Below, piece after piece: positions 45,314-58,600 of a stretch of DNA of 64,000 nucleotides (within the stretch, counting starts at the first letter, position 1; each line of letters begins with the position of its first letter). Under the pieces are notes generated by a model. The model did not search any database. It had not been told where the DNA came from and saw nothing but the letters and a program-made list of their open reading frames with translations. This DNA comes from Takakia lepidozioides (lineage: Eukaryota > Streptophyta > Takakiopsida > Takakiales > Takakiaceae): assembly GCA_030704615.1 (NCBI GenBank), contig CM060731.1, positions 41,044,001 through 41,108,000 on the forward strand, in the 5' to 3' direction. The translations under genes were made by a program, and so were the position numbers.

Positions 45314-47945
45314 ATGACCAGAGGACTTTCTCTTAGTAATGTGGCCACCTCAGCGGCATTCGCAGTACCCAAACCTCCTCGGAATTTGAGGTTTAGCTCC
45401 GTTGGGAGGCCGGTGAGGCAGGTGTGCCCAGCTTGGCTACCAAAGATTGTCCAAACATTACCAAAGATCGCCATGACTGTGATAGTTCCCAGGTAAGCGT
45501 TGTTCTTGTACGAGTCTATGTTGCAATCCTACCTTAGTCTTTCCTCCTTCTCTAGAGAACTGTGGTCTGTTCCCATGCTTTCTTGTGCTAGCGAAGCCAA
45601 TGCCAATTTGTGCGATGTCCAAAACATTGGAACTGAAGTTACACCAACGATGAATCTGCACGAGTTTGAGCAATCATCTACCAGTGAGTACAAATATATC
45701 TAATCCGTATGTGAAGGCAGTTCAAATGAGAATAATAATGAAACATGTGTACAGCGTCCCCCTATATGTACCTGAAGATATGTGCTACCGGCGGGACCTA
45801 CATTCCTCTATGCAGTTCCAATATAACTCATATCACCCTTGAGCACGTACTACTCTATACAAGGTCAATGTAAATGGATGAGATCAACTTGAAGCGGTCC
45901 AAACATTTTGAACATTCTTTTCTAGTTGCAAGCCGGTTTCCCTTACAAGTATGAGGGAAAACTGTGCGCTCAGACCAGCTATTTCACACAATTGTTAGAC
46001 TGCACAGATTGAGATTTTACGTGAATTCAAACCTGCGAGAGTGCTTAGCGCTACGTTCCTGGTTGAGGCATTGGGTGATCATTTCTCTACCATCCTGAAA
46101 GTAGGAGCTCACCCCTCCCCAGCAATTCCCCGGGACTGCTCCTCGGCTCCATCTCACTAGTTTTTTTATGAAAATGTCTGAACATTATCTGTAATTACCC
46201 ACTGGGAGAGTTGTAAGAGTTGAAGAGACATCATGACCAGGAGAGTTGAAGAGACATCAGCAGCTCTCCCAAGGGTCTTTTGCACCATTCTATAAATGCA
46301 TTGGTCAGCCGCAGTACTTGTTATTAACTGGTTATGATCGCTAACAGGCGGGAGATTCGGAAGCCAGCTCCTGTGGACCCTAGCCCTGGGAAAGCTTTAA
46401 TACCATACCCCCGCAGAGAAAGTGTGCAACAAGTTCCCATGAAGAATTTGGAGGTAATAGGTTCCTTGGATCACTGGGCACAAGAGAGTTTGCTACCAAT
46501 GTTGAAACCTGTGGAGAAGTCCTGGCAACCCCAAGACTTCCTTCCCGACGGATCTTCGGAAAGCTTCTTTGAGGATATAAGGGAGCTCCGAGCCCGGGCT
46601 AATGAACTCCCTGATGATTATCTGGTCTGCTTGGTTGGAGACATGATAACTGAAGAAGCACTGCCCACATATCAGACAATGTTCAACACTTTCGAGGGTG
46701 TAAGAGACAAGACGGGCTGCAGTCCCACCCCATGGGGGATATGGGTTCGGGCTTGGACGGCGGAGGAGAACAGACATGGAGATTTGTTGAATCGGTATCT
46801 CTACCTGTCAGGCCGGGTCGATATGCGTATGGTGGAGAAAACAACCCAATACTTGATTGGCTCTGGCATGGTACGTTACATTCTGAGTCCACTGCATTCT
46901 TCTCTCGCCTTTGAAAGATTGCATCTGGCTGAGTGAATGACAATCTATCAATTTGGAATACATAGTGGTTGAGACTACCAGCCCAAGAATACTACAATGG
47001 AATTCAACTAGAGCTTCGATGGCCGTCTCGAATTTCAGAGCCCTAGCTTTAAATATATAACGTTGAGAATCAGCGGTTCACTTCAAAGGAACATAAACTC
47101 AAATCTTTTATTCACTAGGCGTCATCATAGATCCTCTCTCAGAGCTCTCAGAGCTGGTCCGTCCTCTATGATCCCTCTGACCACTCATCCTGTGCCTCTC
47201 TGTGCCTCCTCTCTGTAAAGATCCCTCTCGTACATTTAGTTCCAGCACACCCTCAGTCGTCTCTTGGCCTCCAAGGCCTCTTCAGCTCACTGTTCACATC
47301 AAGGGTTATTGAACTTTCAAATGTGGAATATCTCAACGTATAACAAGATCTTGGGCACCATGGGTGGATGGAATGCAGGAACCACAGATAGATAACAACC
47401 CCTACAATGGCTTCATCTACACGTCCTTCCAAGAGCGTGCTACCTTCATTTCTCATGGAAACACCGCTCGGCATGCTAAAGTATATGGGGAACATCACCT
47501 GGCCACCATTTGTGGCATCATAGCCTCTGACGAAAAGAGGCATGAAATTGCCTACAGTAGAATAGTAGGCAAATTGTTTGAGCTGGACCCCAGTGGCACC
47601 ATGCTTGCTTTTGACGAGATGATGAGAAAGAAAATCACCATGCCCGCCCACCTCATGTACGATGGGGCAAATGGAAATTTGTTTGATGATTACGCGGCTG
47701 TTGCACAGCGATGCGGGGTCTACACAGCCCAAGACTATGCAGACATTCTGGAGCATCTCATATCTTACTGGAACGTTGAGCAACTGACTGGTCTGTCGGG
47801 AGCGGCGCAAAATGCTCAGGACTTCGTTTGTAGACTGCCAGCCCGCATTCGTAAGCTGGCCGAACGTGCCCAACAAAAAGATCGGGGTGAAGCTCGGATG
47901 CAACCTTTTTCGTGGATCCACAACAGGGAGGTCACACTCATGTAG
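45314..47945 (+). CDS. SAD: Stearoyl-[acyl-carrier-protein] 9-desaturase, plastidial
   Basis: Introduces the cis double bond into stearoyl-ACP in the plastid stroma, using ferredoxin and O2; this sets the 18:0/18:1 ratio. Exons 45314-45492, 46348-46870 and 47379-47945 (GT-AG, phases agree) give 422 residues, against about 390-400 usual, the excess being in the N-terminus. Exon 1 ([17 protein letters not shown]..., rich in Ser/Ala/Arg) is a plastid transit peptide. The mature part starts near [17 protein letters not shown]. The di-iron ligand motifs are intact: EENRH at 199-203 and DEKRHE at 285-290, with [13 protein letters not shown] before them and [12 protein letters not shown] at the end. 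All of this is the standard FAB2/SAD form. A TATA-like ACTATATAATA at 45110-45120 lies about 200 bp before the ATG. Confidence 0.93.
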
Positions 47946-48557
47946 GAACGTTTCAGGCACACATCTAGCGCCTGCGGGACGATTCTTGCTAATAACTATC
48001 TAACATCTCTGAGCTCGAGCTAATATTATCTACATTTGGAAGATGTCCGACCATCGGTATGTGGATTTCCAGACAGATTCTTTTGGAGCAAACCTCCTCG
48101 TGTAGCTCGCGCCACAAACAATTCTGCAGGAATTCATGCGTTTGGTCCCTTGCTTACAATACATTGGATTACTTATAGTAAGGGGGGCGATTATGTTGTA
48201 TGTAACTTTGGGTTCTTTCGATCATGCAGCCCGGCGATCATTTGTGATCATAAAGTAAAGTTTCCGTGTTTCTTTCTTGCTGCTCCCGATGGCCTTTCCC
48301 CGTTGTGTGTCGGTCATTTGACATACCTGTGCACGCCTCAAAACTGCACAACGTTTTTCTGCTTCTGGATCCACACGAATGAACATTCACACTTTGCACC
48401 CACTTTCGTACTTCTTTACACAGAGTGACGAGAGATCTGTAGCATCAAAAACGTACTCGGAACTTCTGCAGACCTAGTTTCAAGTTTCACTCTCCTTCAA
48501 ATAACTCATTGACATTTTCCTAGCCATCACTCGATCAGCGTGAAGCTCCCAAGGATT
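47946..48557. other. Desaturase 3' flank, no gene seen
   Basis: Probably 3' UTR and downstream flank of the desaturase. I see no coding feature. Confidence 0.4.
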
Positions 48558-48800
48558 TTATGTTTCAAACATCGCTCTCGATTTCCGTGGTGAACAGGAA
48601 GGTGTTTGGCTTGAATCCACTGTGGATAATGTTGGCATGCACTGCTTTCCCTCTGCTAAGTCTGTCAAGTTGATGCACTCCTGCAAGAGAAAGACATAAG
48701 TTTTTGAGTCTGCCTGAATGCCTCGTTGGTTCAAAATGTGCAGTCCTTCCTTCAGCTGTCCCACCTTACACAGCGGTGCCCGAAGAGTTCTTGTTGACCA
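48558..48800 (-). pseudogene. PPR protein fragment
   Basis: On the minus strand, about 48790-48670 reads LCKVGQLKEGLHILNQRG and ADSKTYVFLLQECINLTDL, then after one frameshift VHANIIHSGFKPNTF to about 48580. This is the N-terminal repeat region of a PLS-class PPR protein (typically ...TYVxLLQxC...LxxGKxVHAHI...). No further repeats follow, so it is an isolated, broken piece. Confidence 0.65.
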
Positions 48801-51216
48801 CCCTTGGTCCTCTTCCAAAGCAGTTATACTGGTGGAGGGGCTGCTTCCGATGCCAGTCTGATATCCAGCAAACAGCAGTGCATGATTCCCTCGAATTCTG
48901 CATGACTGAAAACAAACCATCATAAAACTTTTGACTCGTATAATAAATCTTGTAGATACTTCACAGATGGATGTCTTGTGAGGCCAGGCCTCTTGTCACC
49001 CATGATACAGAATCAGACCCGTCTTAAACCACGAGAAAACAGTTATCAATTGGAGTTGGACCCTGGAATCATCATGAAAGCAATACCTGTTCCGTTTTAG
49101 GCGTGGACCTCCATGCTTTACAACATTAGAACCATCACCATATTGTGCTCGAATTGGTATCATCACAGCAAGCTCTGCTTTATCCAGATAGAGTTAGACC
49201 AACTGTCAATCCACAGGACCTCATTTTTGTGCTTATGTCTGAAACCTGGTGATCTTGGACTTTTCTGTGAAATCCATGGGTGGGCAGCTGAGCAGCCAGA
49301 GCTTCAACCACAGTCTCACAGTGAGCAGGCTACAAATAACAGCTATATAATATAGTGCTTCTTGAACAACAACCTACTATCATGCCTGCTACCAAGAAAG
49401 GACACCCTTATGACAACAACAATCACATTCACCTCTGATTCTTTTTGACAAAGAACTTGCAATTCTGCCTTAAAATCTTAGCAACTGTGCATAGCACTCC
49501 AGTCCACGAAACACCAAAATGCTAGCTTCACTCACAAGCCCTCCTTGATACCCTCTTTCATCTAGTAGATGAAGGTATCCGCACCTTCTCAGACCTGTTG
49601 TCCAACCACTCTGAAAGATATGAGAAGAACTCCTGACAGAGCCTTGATGTCCTCGTTAATGGACATACGTGCAAAAACTGCAAGAACATGAGAACTTGCT
49701 AGCTTCCAATTTCCTCTCGAATGAGGAGCGGTATTGTGTTAGCCTGCTGCAAGTTATTGTGGGCTCTTCCTCTGTCTTTGTGCACACTAAAATATACAAA
49801 CATACCAGGATTTCCACAGGTTGCTGAAGAAGCCTGAAGGATCTTGTGGTGCCCAGGCCATCCTGCAACCCGAGCTCATTTTGCGTGATGCTCCAGTTCC
49901 TCCACAGAATGTGTTCGACCACCCTCTGTCCTTCCGCCATAATCTGCTGCCCACCCTCACCCATCTTGTAGTCTCAATGAAGCTCCAACGCTCACACCAG
50001 TAGGCTTCCCATCATCTCATATCGAGCTCACATTACACGTTTCATGGCAGCCAGCTTCCTCCATCTCCCAATCCCTTTGTGCGCGTATGGAGGTTTTGGG
50101 CTTTACAGTATATACGGGTATCCATACGAAATATACTTTACTTTATTCGAAAACCTTAGAATCATCGTAGAATCTCTGTTTTCCGACAGGGCACAGGCGA
50201 AGCTCCTTATTGGCTGTCATGTCATAAAATGATTAAATTCTGCACTAATAAGAGAGATCGGTGACGAGCTGGCAAATCATCCATATGGATGAAAGTAGGT
50301 CGAGGATCGTAAAATGGGTTTCAGATATTTATCAACTAAAATACGAAGTGTGTCGACTGGTCGAGCTAAGTAGGTATAGCGAAAGTTTAGTTCGTTGACA
50401 AGGATTCATCCATCCATGTCGGGGACCGGCAATGAGCGGTAGGTAGGCGAGTCAAAGCGTGGCAGAGGAGCTACGATAATTGCGTCTTATAAGTTTTACT
50501 ATTCTTTACTTTACTGCCAGTTACCGCGGTCTGTCTGCAGCCCAAGCATCCCATCGCAAAGGCTTTGCACGGATCTGCGTCTGACATCGAAGTACTGTGC
50601 TTCGAGAAATTGAGACGAGACAGTGAGCTGATCGGTGGAGATTCGAGAGGCGGAGCATGGATGTGAGCAGCGGAGTTTTCCAAATGCAATCCTTGTGCTG
50701 AGTTCACCACTAATTGGAGTGAATTTCTTTTTGGAATTCTATCCTCGGGTTTTGCATCAAGCAATTGGGACGCAGAGGAAGTGATGTGGAGGGGATGTGC
50801 GTGTTTGGGCAATGGGTATTAGATCCGGTTCTTCACGCCCTGCCGTGGTGTGTTATATTGGTGGAAGGGTGTCTGCATTGCTCAGCAGTTGCAGAGCGAT
50901 TGCACTGATCCGGGGTCTGTGTCTTACTATGTAGGTGTGAAGAGCGGGATATTGGACAGGTATGGACCCGGGACTGCTCTTGGGATGCTCTGAGACAGCT
51001 CGAAGACAGGATTTTGAGAGATTAGATGGCGGGGATGTGATGGGCGGATACGCTGAGATAGAGGAGTTTTTGGGTAGAGGGGATCTGTAGAAGTAACTCA
51101 GCAAGGAAGCTGCATGGAGCAGGGTGGCCGCGAAAGTCTTGTTGCGCCCCTGACCATCCATATTATTCGACATTTCTTGATATTAGGGTAGTTCAGGTAG
51201 CGATCCCATCTGCTAC
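48801..51216. other. No recognisable gene; right part likely promoter of LysM gene
   Basis: Open frames here have no recognisable similarity. The last 500-700 bases before 51217 are GC-richer and probably hold the promoter and leader of the LysM gene. Confidence 0.35.
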
Positions 51217-54200
51217 ATGGCCGTCCGGCTATCTCCTTCATCGAGTGGCGATGCGAGTAGTTCAGGCAGCGCGGGCTTTATTGAACACACTGTTTCTAAG
51301 CTTGACACTCTGGCGGGCATAGCTATCAAGTATGGCGTCGAGGTATAAACTTTGAAACTTCCCCAATTTCAGTTAGAGTTTGAGATGTAACGCTTCAAAT
51401 TGATCTGTGACAATGCAACAGACAATTGTTGTTTGTCCATTAGTTGAACGAAGGGAAATTAAAAAAATTCTCTGGTAGCGAACTTGCTGTTGTGGAAAGG
51501 GAATTGAGGAGCTCTTAATATATGATAAGCATTCCAGAAATGAGAGGATAACTGGCCGCCCATGGCCCTCTCGTTGTTTCCTGCATCGTGTTCCAGTTTT
51601 ACACTTGCATTCAGATGCGGAATTTGCCAAGAGAGACAATGTTATGTTCAACCTTCGACTTTCCCTCCCTTGCACGTGAAACTCTGCATCATTGTTTCAT
51701 TGACTACACAGCTTCAAAGATTGCCCGAAAATCGTGTTGTGGTTTGCACCTTTGTGGATTCCTGGTGTCTATGGATTGCTAGTAGATTGGATTCATTTAA
51801 TTAGATGCATAATTGCATGCTACAGATTGTAGGGCTACAACACTTACAAGAACCATGTGATGGTTTTTACCTCGAACATGCAGCTTTTGCAGTTTCCATA
51901 TATTGTGAATGATTTGAATGTCACTGCCTGAATCCTCTGCTGTGGTGTAAAAGGGCTGCGGAAAATCAGGAGAGGAGGAATACAAAGAGCTTCATAGAGC
52001 CCTTCCTTAACTGCAGTGATCCCCTCATGGCCTGATACATTTGATCCAGCCATTTTTTGGGATTGGGTGAGCTGTTTGTTTCAGACATGGGCACTTCAAG
52101 CTGTCTGGGTTATTGTTCACATACAGGACCACTGCCATGTATCTGCATGCCTTCCAAGTTTCAATGTGTATGGCCTGGCAATAGGTTACATGATGCCAGC
52201 AAGAGTCGTTTGCTGACCTTCAAAGAGCTGCACTGAGAAGACAATGGCCTTTTATGCCCTTTCAGCGCTCTCATAGGCCAGCATGAATGGAGGGGGCATT
52301 TACAAATAGCTGTTGATAGAAGTTTGATTGTCTTGGTAGAAAGGGCATGACCTTTTTTCCAATTGGGTCATCGTGTTGCAGGTTGCAGATATTAAGCGAA
52401 TGAATGGGTTGGTTACAGACATGCAAATGTTTGCACGCAATACATTGCGAATACCTCTGCCGGGCAGGCATACCCCTTCAGCTGCCCTAGCAAGTCCTCC
52501 AGGCAGATCAGGGTAAGTGAATGGACAGCCCTCTTTAAGGGCAGCTTATGATTAGCTATTCAATGAACTTCCATCATAGCCTGTGACTAAGTTAACAGGA
52601 AACCTAATTAGTCTTTTGCAGACTCGCATTGTCATTAGGTTTTGTTCTGGGGGTCTCATATTGATGGCTTACGACCTAGCTGTAGAAGGGCATTCACTGT
52701 TCACCTGGCCTGTCAATCTAGGTATGGGCATTCATTTGACAATTGTGAAGTTCTCTTTGCTTTGGTCCATAAGAGAAGTTTGGCAAAGGTGAAAACGTTC
52801 GAGCTTCCCATATAAGAATCGTTTTGTACCCTAGGAGCCCTGTGATGCATTTGTCTCTGAAAGAGAGAGGCACATTTGCTGAGGTTGTTCTGTCATTACA
52901 ATTTTAGCTTTGTGCTAGTGTTCTTTCATCTGTCTCGTACCCATGTGCTAGCCTCTTCAAGTTTGCAATATTTTACCAAGTTTGCGGTCAACATTAGGTT
53001 GCCTGGCATTAGCACACTTCATTGTCAACAACAACTTAGCTTTATGTTGGCAATTGCAAAGCTCTCCTTGTAGTTCTGCTCTCACCTCCTCCTACATTGT
53101 CGATTTGCCACACTCTTTCAGTCATTGGAGATTTTAAGCTCAGACAGAAAATGTTGCCACTTGTCATTTTATCTCCTTATGTGTACCAAATGGTCATTGT
53201 TTGAGTAACCTACATGCCTCAGCATCGATTGAGAGTCCTTTTTGTCTTGGTGTTCTGCTATAGGGACGTGACCTTTCCTAGAGCGTTGTGCAGGTTGCTG
53301 TGCAATATTGTAGACAGTTCAAAGAGCAAGTGGTTCTTCTTCTGTCAGTGCAAGAGTGAGTAGGCATGCCGTTGGCCTTCGTGTACCTGCTACACATATT
53401 TGCTCACTGTCTGCTGTGGGTATCAGGCTATTTTGGCCCTGCTCTCCTTATGAGGCAACTTGGATAGCAAAACTGCTTGGTTTCCCAAAAGCTCAATTTT
53501 GAGGGATTCATTGCGGACAGACAGGTAGAAGAGTTGGTTTAGTTCCGCTCCAAAGGTATCAAGGGCAGTGAGGTTATAGCTTAAGAGTGTTTTATTGCGT
53601 GATGCAGATGCTCAAGTTCTTCTACCTGCCCCATGTTTGGCAAGCACCACTCATCTTGCAGCCACGACTCAAGTTCAAGAGATGGCAGCTACAGAGCCAC
53701 GGAAAGGAGGCCTGTGACATCTGCTATGGGCCTGTTGAGGGGTTATTATGGGCTGTCGTCTATGTCCACAGCAGGTAGTGAAGGCAGGGAGATGGCTATC
53801 TACAAATCGAACAAAGATTTTCAGACAGAAGACGAATCATTCTCTCGTATTGTTAGAGGTTCAGAACCTGTCAACACCAGATACTCCTCCAATAGAGGGG
53901 GAGAGGTTGGTTCTTTTGCATTCGCAAAAGAATCTTGTAACAACTTCCTTGACAGCTCTTTGGGTTCTAATTCTGGAGTCCAACATGCTGCAGCAGATGT
54001 TAGTCCATTATCAAGGTCGAGTAGAGATTCCATGGCTAAACTCGAGAAGGCTGGAGATGATGGAGTTGGGAATGATGCAGAGAAAGGAATGAAGGAAAGG
54101 TCAGTTAGGAGGCGTGCAAAAGTTGAGGGTATTGGTGATGAGGTTTCCAGTAGGCAGGATATTGCTGCTGCTGGAGAGAGAGTTGCTGCATCTTGGAGGG

Positions 54201-54550
54201 CTTCAGTCCCTCGGCCAAAAGTAACACCAAAAGCTGGAGCAGAAGCTGAGGCAAATTGCCCCACACCCTGGCCAGGACCCTTTGCCTCTTCAAATGGCTG
54301 GCATAATTGCAATGAAGTGGTTCTGGGAGGGAGTGGAAGTAAGGGCCTTGGGACCACTTTGCTTGGAGGGATGGGGTCAAAAATACGGCGGTCATCGAGT
54401 GTAAGTAGCCTTCAGGAGGAGGGAAAGAGTAAGGGGGATTCTCTAGCACTGCCATTAGCAAGTCAAGGGCCGTTACAAAGTGGGTCCAGATCTAGTGTCT
54501 TAGAAGGTCTTGCAACTATTGCTCGTCGTACCAAGGCTGCGTTAGATTGA
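51217..54550 (+). CDS. LysM-domain-containing protein (plant intracellular type)
   Basis: Exons 51217-51342, 52382-52512 and 53608-54550 (GTATAA, GTAAGT donors; phases 0 and 2 agree) give 399 residues. A single LysM occupies about residues 22-66: IEHTVSKLDTLAGIAIKYGV, VADIKRMNGLVTDMQMFARN, TLRIPLPGRH. In plants this exact arrangement, an N-terminal LysM with no signal peptide or membrane segment and a long Ser-rich tail, marks a conserved family annotated only as LysM/peptidoglycan-binding-like. The tail carries the family-type block MGLLRGYYGLSSMSTAG and EMAIYKSNKDFQTEDES, and later basic and serine-rich stretches (SVRRRAK, IRRSSSVSSL, IARRTKAALD at the end). Extracellular chitin perception is unlikely because no signal peptide is seen. 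Both introns are about 1 kb. Function in plants is not established to my knowledge. Confidence 0.85.
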
Positions 54551-55609
54551 CCACCTGTGAGTATTCTTTGGATGCCCTAGAGAGTAGGAGGTTTAGTGCG
54601 TTGCATTGATTCCACCTGCTCTAGAGGGTAGCCCTCTCCTCTCTCGTTTTGGTACCGTCATTGCTGCACTAGTCAATAACAGTCTATCAAACCAACCAGA
54701 AGAACCACTCTTTGATGGGACTCTGTCCAGAAGGTCAGAGCTGCGATCCCATGAAGTAGTGTAGTAGCCCTAGCAACGAGACTTTCGATGATGTTGGCAT
54801 CTCCGTTGATTATTTGGCTTGTTTAGTGGCCTTGTGGGCGGTCTTTTGGTCATCAAAAGTGAAGTCCCATTATTCCTTTGTTTTTAACATATATGTTCAT
54901 GTATATGTCACGTTGTTTCACACATGCCAAGTATCACCTCATGAGAACGTGACCCTATTCCACAGTGCTTGTTGAATGTGGGTGGGAGAGAAGTATACAC
55001 TCAAGAATTAGGGACTATCTGGTTGAATGTTGGTCATGTGATGTAACTCGCGGTTGAAGTCCATGCCTCCATCAAGCCAAAACCTGGAGTCTGAAAACTC
55101 ACTACTTTATTTAGAATCATGTAAGGCAATTCTTAATCATGACAGGCAATGCATCTCTACATTACTTGGTTTTATCTTCATACATGTGTTAACTGACCTC
55201 ACTTTGACAAGTAGACTGTGACTCTCATCACATCCAACATGAATTGTGAAAATGTTGTAGAGTGATAACTCACACTGTTGCAGAGTGATAACTCAGTGCC
55301 CAGTTGAGGCAAAGACATCATATGCAACACCTTGACTCAGCACTGACCACAACATTTTTTCCTTGCAATGGGTTGGTAGGGAGGATTATCCAACTACTAA
55401 GTTACAAACTGAACAGCAAAGAGGTTTGATTCAACTACCTAGATAGGCACACAAGATTTCTTCCTTTCTTTTTCACCTGGGTGTGTAGCACTCTGACAAG
55501 AGGATAAAGGGTGGCCCACCCATAAGCTCTCCTTTGGGTCAAACGCAGTGGGAGAGAAAGCTGGATCGTCACCATCGGCATCGCTACCTTGGTCTGGTGA
55601 GCTGCGAAG
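54551..55609. other. Intergenic: LysM 3' flank
   Basis: No coding feature seen. Contains a short direct repeat at 55258-55293 (AGAGTGATAACTCA twice). Confidence 0.4.
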
Positions 55610-58600
55610 ATGGTGGCAGCCATGGCCAGCTTGCCCACAGTGGGTATTGCTGGACCCAGCAGGGCGCTGCTGGGCAGCCCTGCACTGGGCGCAAGCTTGC
55701 ATTCGCCTTCTTCCTTTCCTCGAAATCACTCGGCTGGCCTTCTCCCCCTGTGCGTTGCGCAGCATCAGAGCGACCGTAGCTTGTCCAATGACACAGCTGG
55801 AATGACAAGCAGAGTTGGTGGTGTGTTGATGCCCCTGTTGGCTGCCGCCCTCGTTGGTGAGTCAGTCTGCATCTTTCACGCTGTGTGACTGGGAGGCATG
55901 GCATCGCCATTCTCATGGTAAACGTGTCTTTGCAGTAGTTATCAGAGAGTTTAGTGCAAAAGTGGCGCATAGACGAGCTACAGGCACGAGCCTAGCTGTT
56001 TTAGGAGACGGGTACACGTGCATGTCCTTCGGATTGATCCGATTCAAGTAATCCTGTTCATTTGAGGGTGCACGAATAGAGGCCTTTCATTAATGTAGAA
56101 CCGATAGATTACTGCTCCTGTCCTTCCTTTTTCCCCTGTGGATTTTGAATGCTGTGTGTGTGGATTGTTGTGGAATTGACTCTCAGCGCTATGAAGCAGC
56201 CTGAATCGCTAAAGTAAGTCGAGTCTTTGATTGCAAGCAGGAGAACTCCAAATATCTTGTCTGCTTATGCCCACTATATCTAGATGTAGCGGTGTATGGG
56301 CCTCGAAGCGTCTAGATTCTCGGATTGCAAAGGTCTGAAAGTAGCCACCATGCTGTCTAACTTCGCAGCTTGCCACTTTTCGTGCTGTTCTGCATTGATG
56401 TATGGATGATAATCATATGGGTGTTGATGATTGGAAGAGAGCTGCTGTACACTTACAATTTAAGTGTGGGTAATGGAGGTCAGGTGGGGGCCAGATAATG
56501 GAGGCAGTGATGGCTCCAGCCCCCGCACTGGCTGTGGGTGTCGTGGATGTTGCAGACCCATCAGGCCAGGATACATACAGGGATCTCCTTCAGAAATTTA
56601 AGGTGTGACTTTGTGGGTTTTGTGATCCCTTGATCCCTCACATGTGAGCCTCAAAACTGTTGGTTGTTGCTCAGTAAGATAATTGCTTTAGTACACCTAT
56701 CATAACAGATAGGTAACATTGAGACCTAACCTGCCAGGGAATTTTTCCACTGGTCATAATGAGGTTTTATTTGGAGATGTGTTTGTAGCACAGTTTGTCA
56801 TTATCTGCATGCTACAAAGTGACCATTGCTTGACGTAGTTTCTGAAGGATCAGCCTGTAATGGAATTGGTATGCAAGGGTACATACGTGATGTGTCACGG
56901 TCACGACGTGGTGGATGGCAGGAGAGAAGAGAAAAAGCACTGACGCCATCAGCACCAGGTCCAGAAGCGCCAGAAGAGCAGCAAGAACAGGAGAGCCCTT
57001 CATCGTCCGCACTTACGGTAAGTAAATAGCTCTTAATGGAGCGACTGGAATTTGCAAAATGAGATTGAGATGGGGCACATAGTCCTCAGCTAAAGGAGCT
57101 CATAGCACGTTTGGCCGCAAACGATTGTGAACAGAAGTCCAGCAAAACAAGAATCATCCACCAAAAGATTTGATGACAAAAATTCCAAGATAGCTGGTCC
57201 TGCTCCCTGCCCAAAGCTGTTGGTGGTCCAATAACAATGCCTTGCCAACTAGTGGGATGGCACTCCATCGGGGTTTGAACTTTCCTGTACCTTAAGCAGA
57301 TTCATGAATCTAAACCTCTATTGGCAAGGAACTCTACTTCAGCAGATGACAAACTCATGTTAGCACCACAGAACTATGTTGGCCTGCATGCGCCTGTGGA
57401 CTCTGGCCACTTAGTTATTATATCTATTTCTTCATTTTACCTGAGAGGTCTGGTCCCCAAACAGGGTAACTAAGGTGTTGTTATAACCCATTCCCTTAAG
57501 TCATCAAGCAAATCTTCCACTGACACTCCGGCCGGCACATGGTTTTTACCAATGAACAGCCTGTGCAGTCATTTGCACTTCTTGGAAATTAGCATGTTCA
57601 AGGGTTATACTTTTGGGACTCCTTTTGGTAAGTTCTAGATAGGGCATGAATAAAGTGTTTTGCCGGCTCTTTTGGTTACTCTTCATTGGTTCCAACAAGA
57701 TCTATGGTATAATTTGATTGGTAAGGAACTATTATATTGATGCGTGTAGATTGGGAAACCAGCCTGATAAACACTGCTTTGGGTGGCAGCGGCTGAAAGA
57801 GAAAGCAGAGAAGGCCCGAAAAGAGAGAGAGGCCAATGAATTGAAGGTGACTAATGAACAAAAGATTGCTCGGGATCAAATAGAGAAGGAGAGGGCTGCC
57901 AGGGAGAAAGAAGCTGCTACCAGGCAATCTATTGCTGAGAAGGAGAAGGCCGTGGTTGAGAAGGTACAGGATGTGGATTGGTCTTTCCATCACCACTTGC
58001 GGAATATTTGTATGCTTGGGAGGGTTCACTGATCTGGGTGAATCTATTCATGTGAGTTCAGATAGAGTTTCGTTATGCTCTGGACATCCATGGTTGAGAC
58101 ATGGATGTCAAATGTGCTTTCCTTTCAGGCATTGTCAACAAAACGTACATGTCCTGTCCTTTCAGGCATTCTAAATATACTGAGGTGGTAGCTGTGCAAT
58201 TGTCCTTTGGGAATAGACTGCAGCACAGAAAGCAGAGGTTGCGGTGCCGACAAAAAATGTTAAGCAGAAGAGCCATGGCTTTTTGCCTCTGTTCGTGTCA
58301 CAGTTCTTTCTTCTTTTAGCTACTGTTGGCGCGGGTGTTGCCCTTTTTGTCTTGCCTGAAAGCTCCTGGAAAGATGTCCAACAGGTAAACTCTCAGCTCA
58401 TAGTTTCTTTGGGTATTTCTGGATGCTATACACATTAGTTGAGTGCTGTTTGGTACACCTCATACCTTTGAAAGGACCGCTTCATTATCACAGGCCTGGT
58501 AGCCAAATCATTGATTTCTTGTGGACATACATACGATCTGATGCTGTTTGGTAGGTCAAGAATACCTGCTCATGGAATGATCACAGCCAGAGACAGCCCC

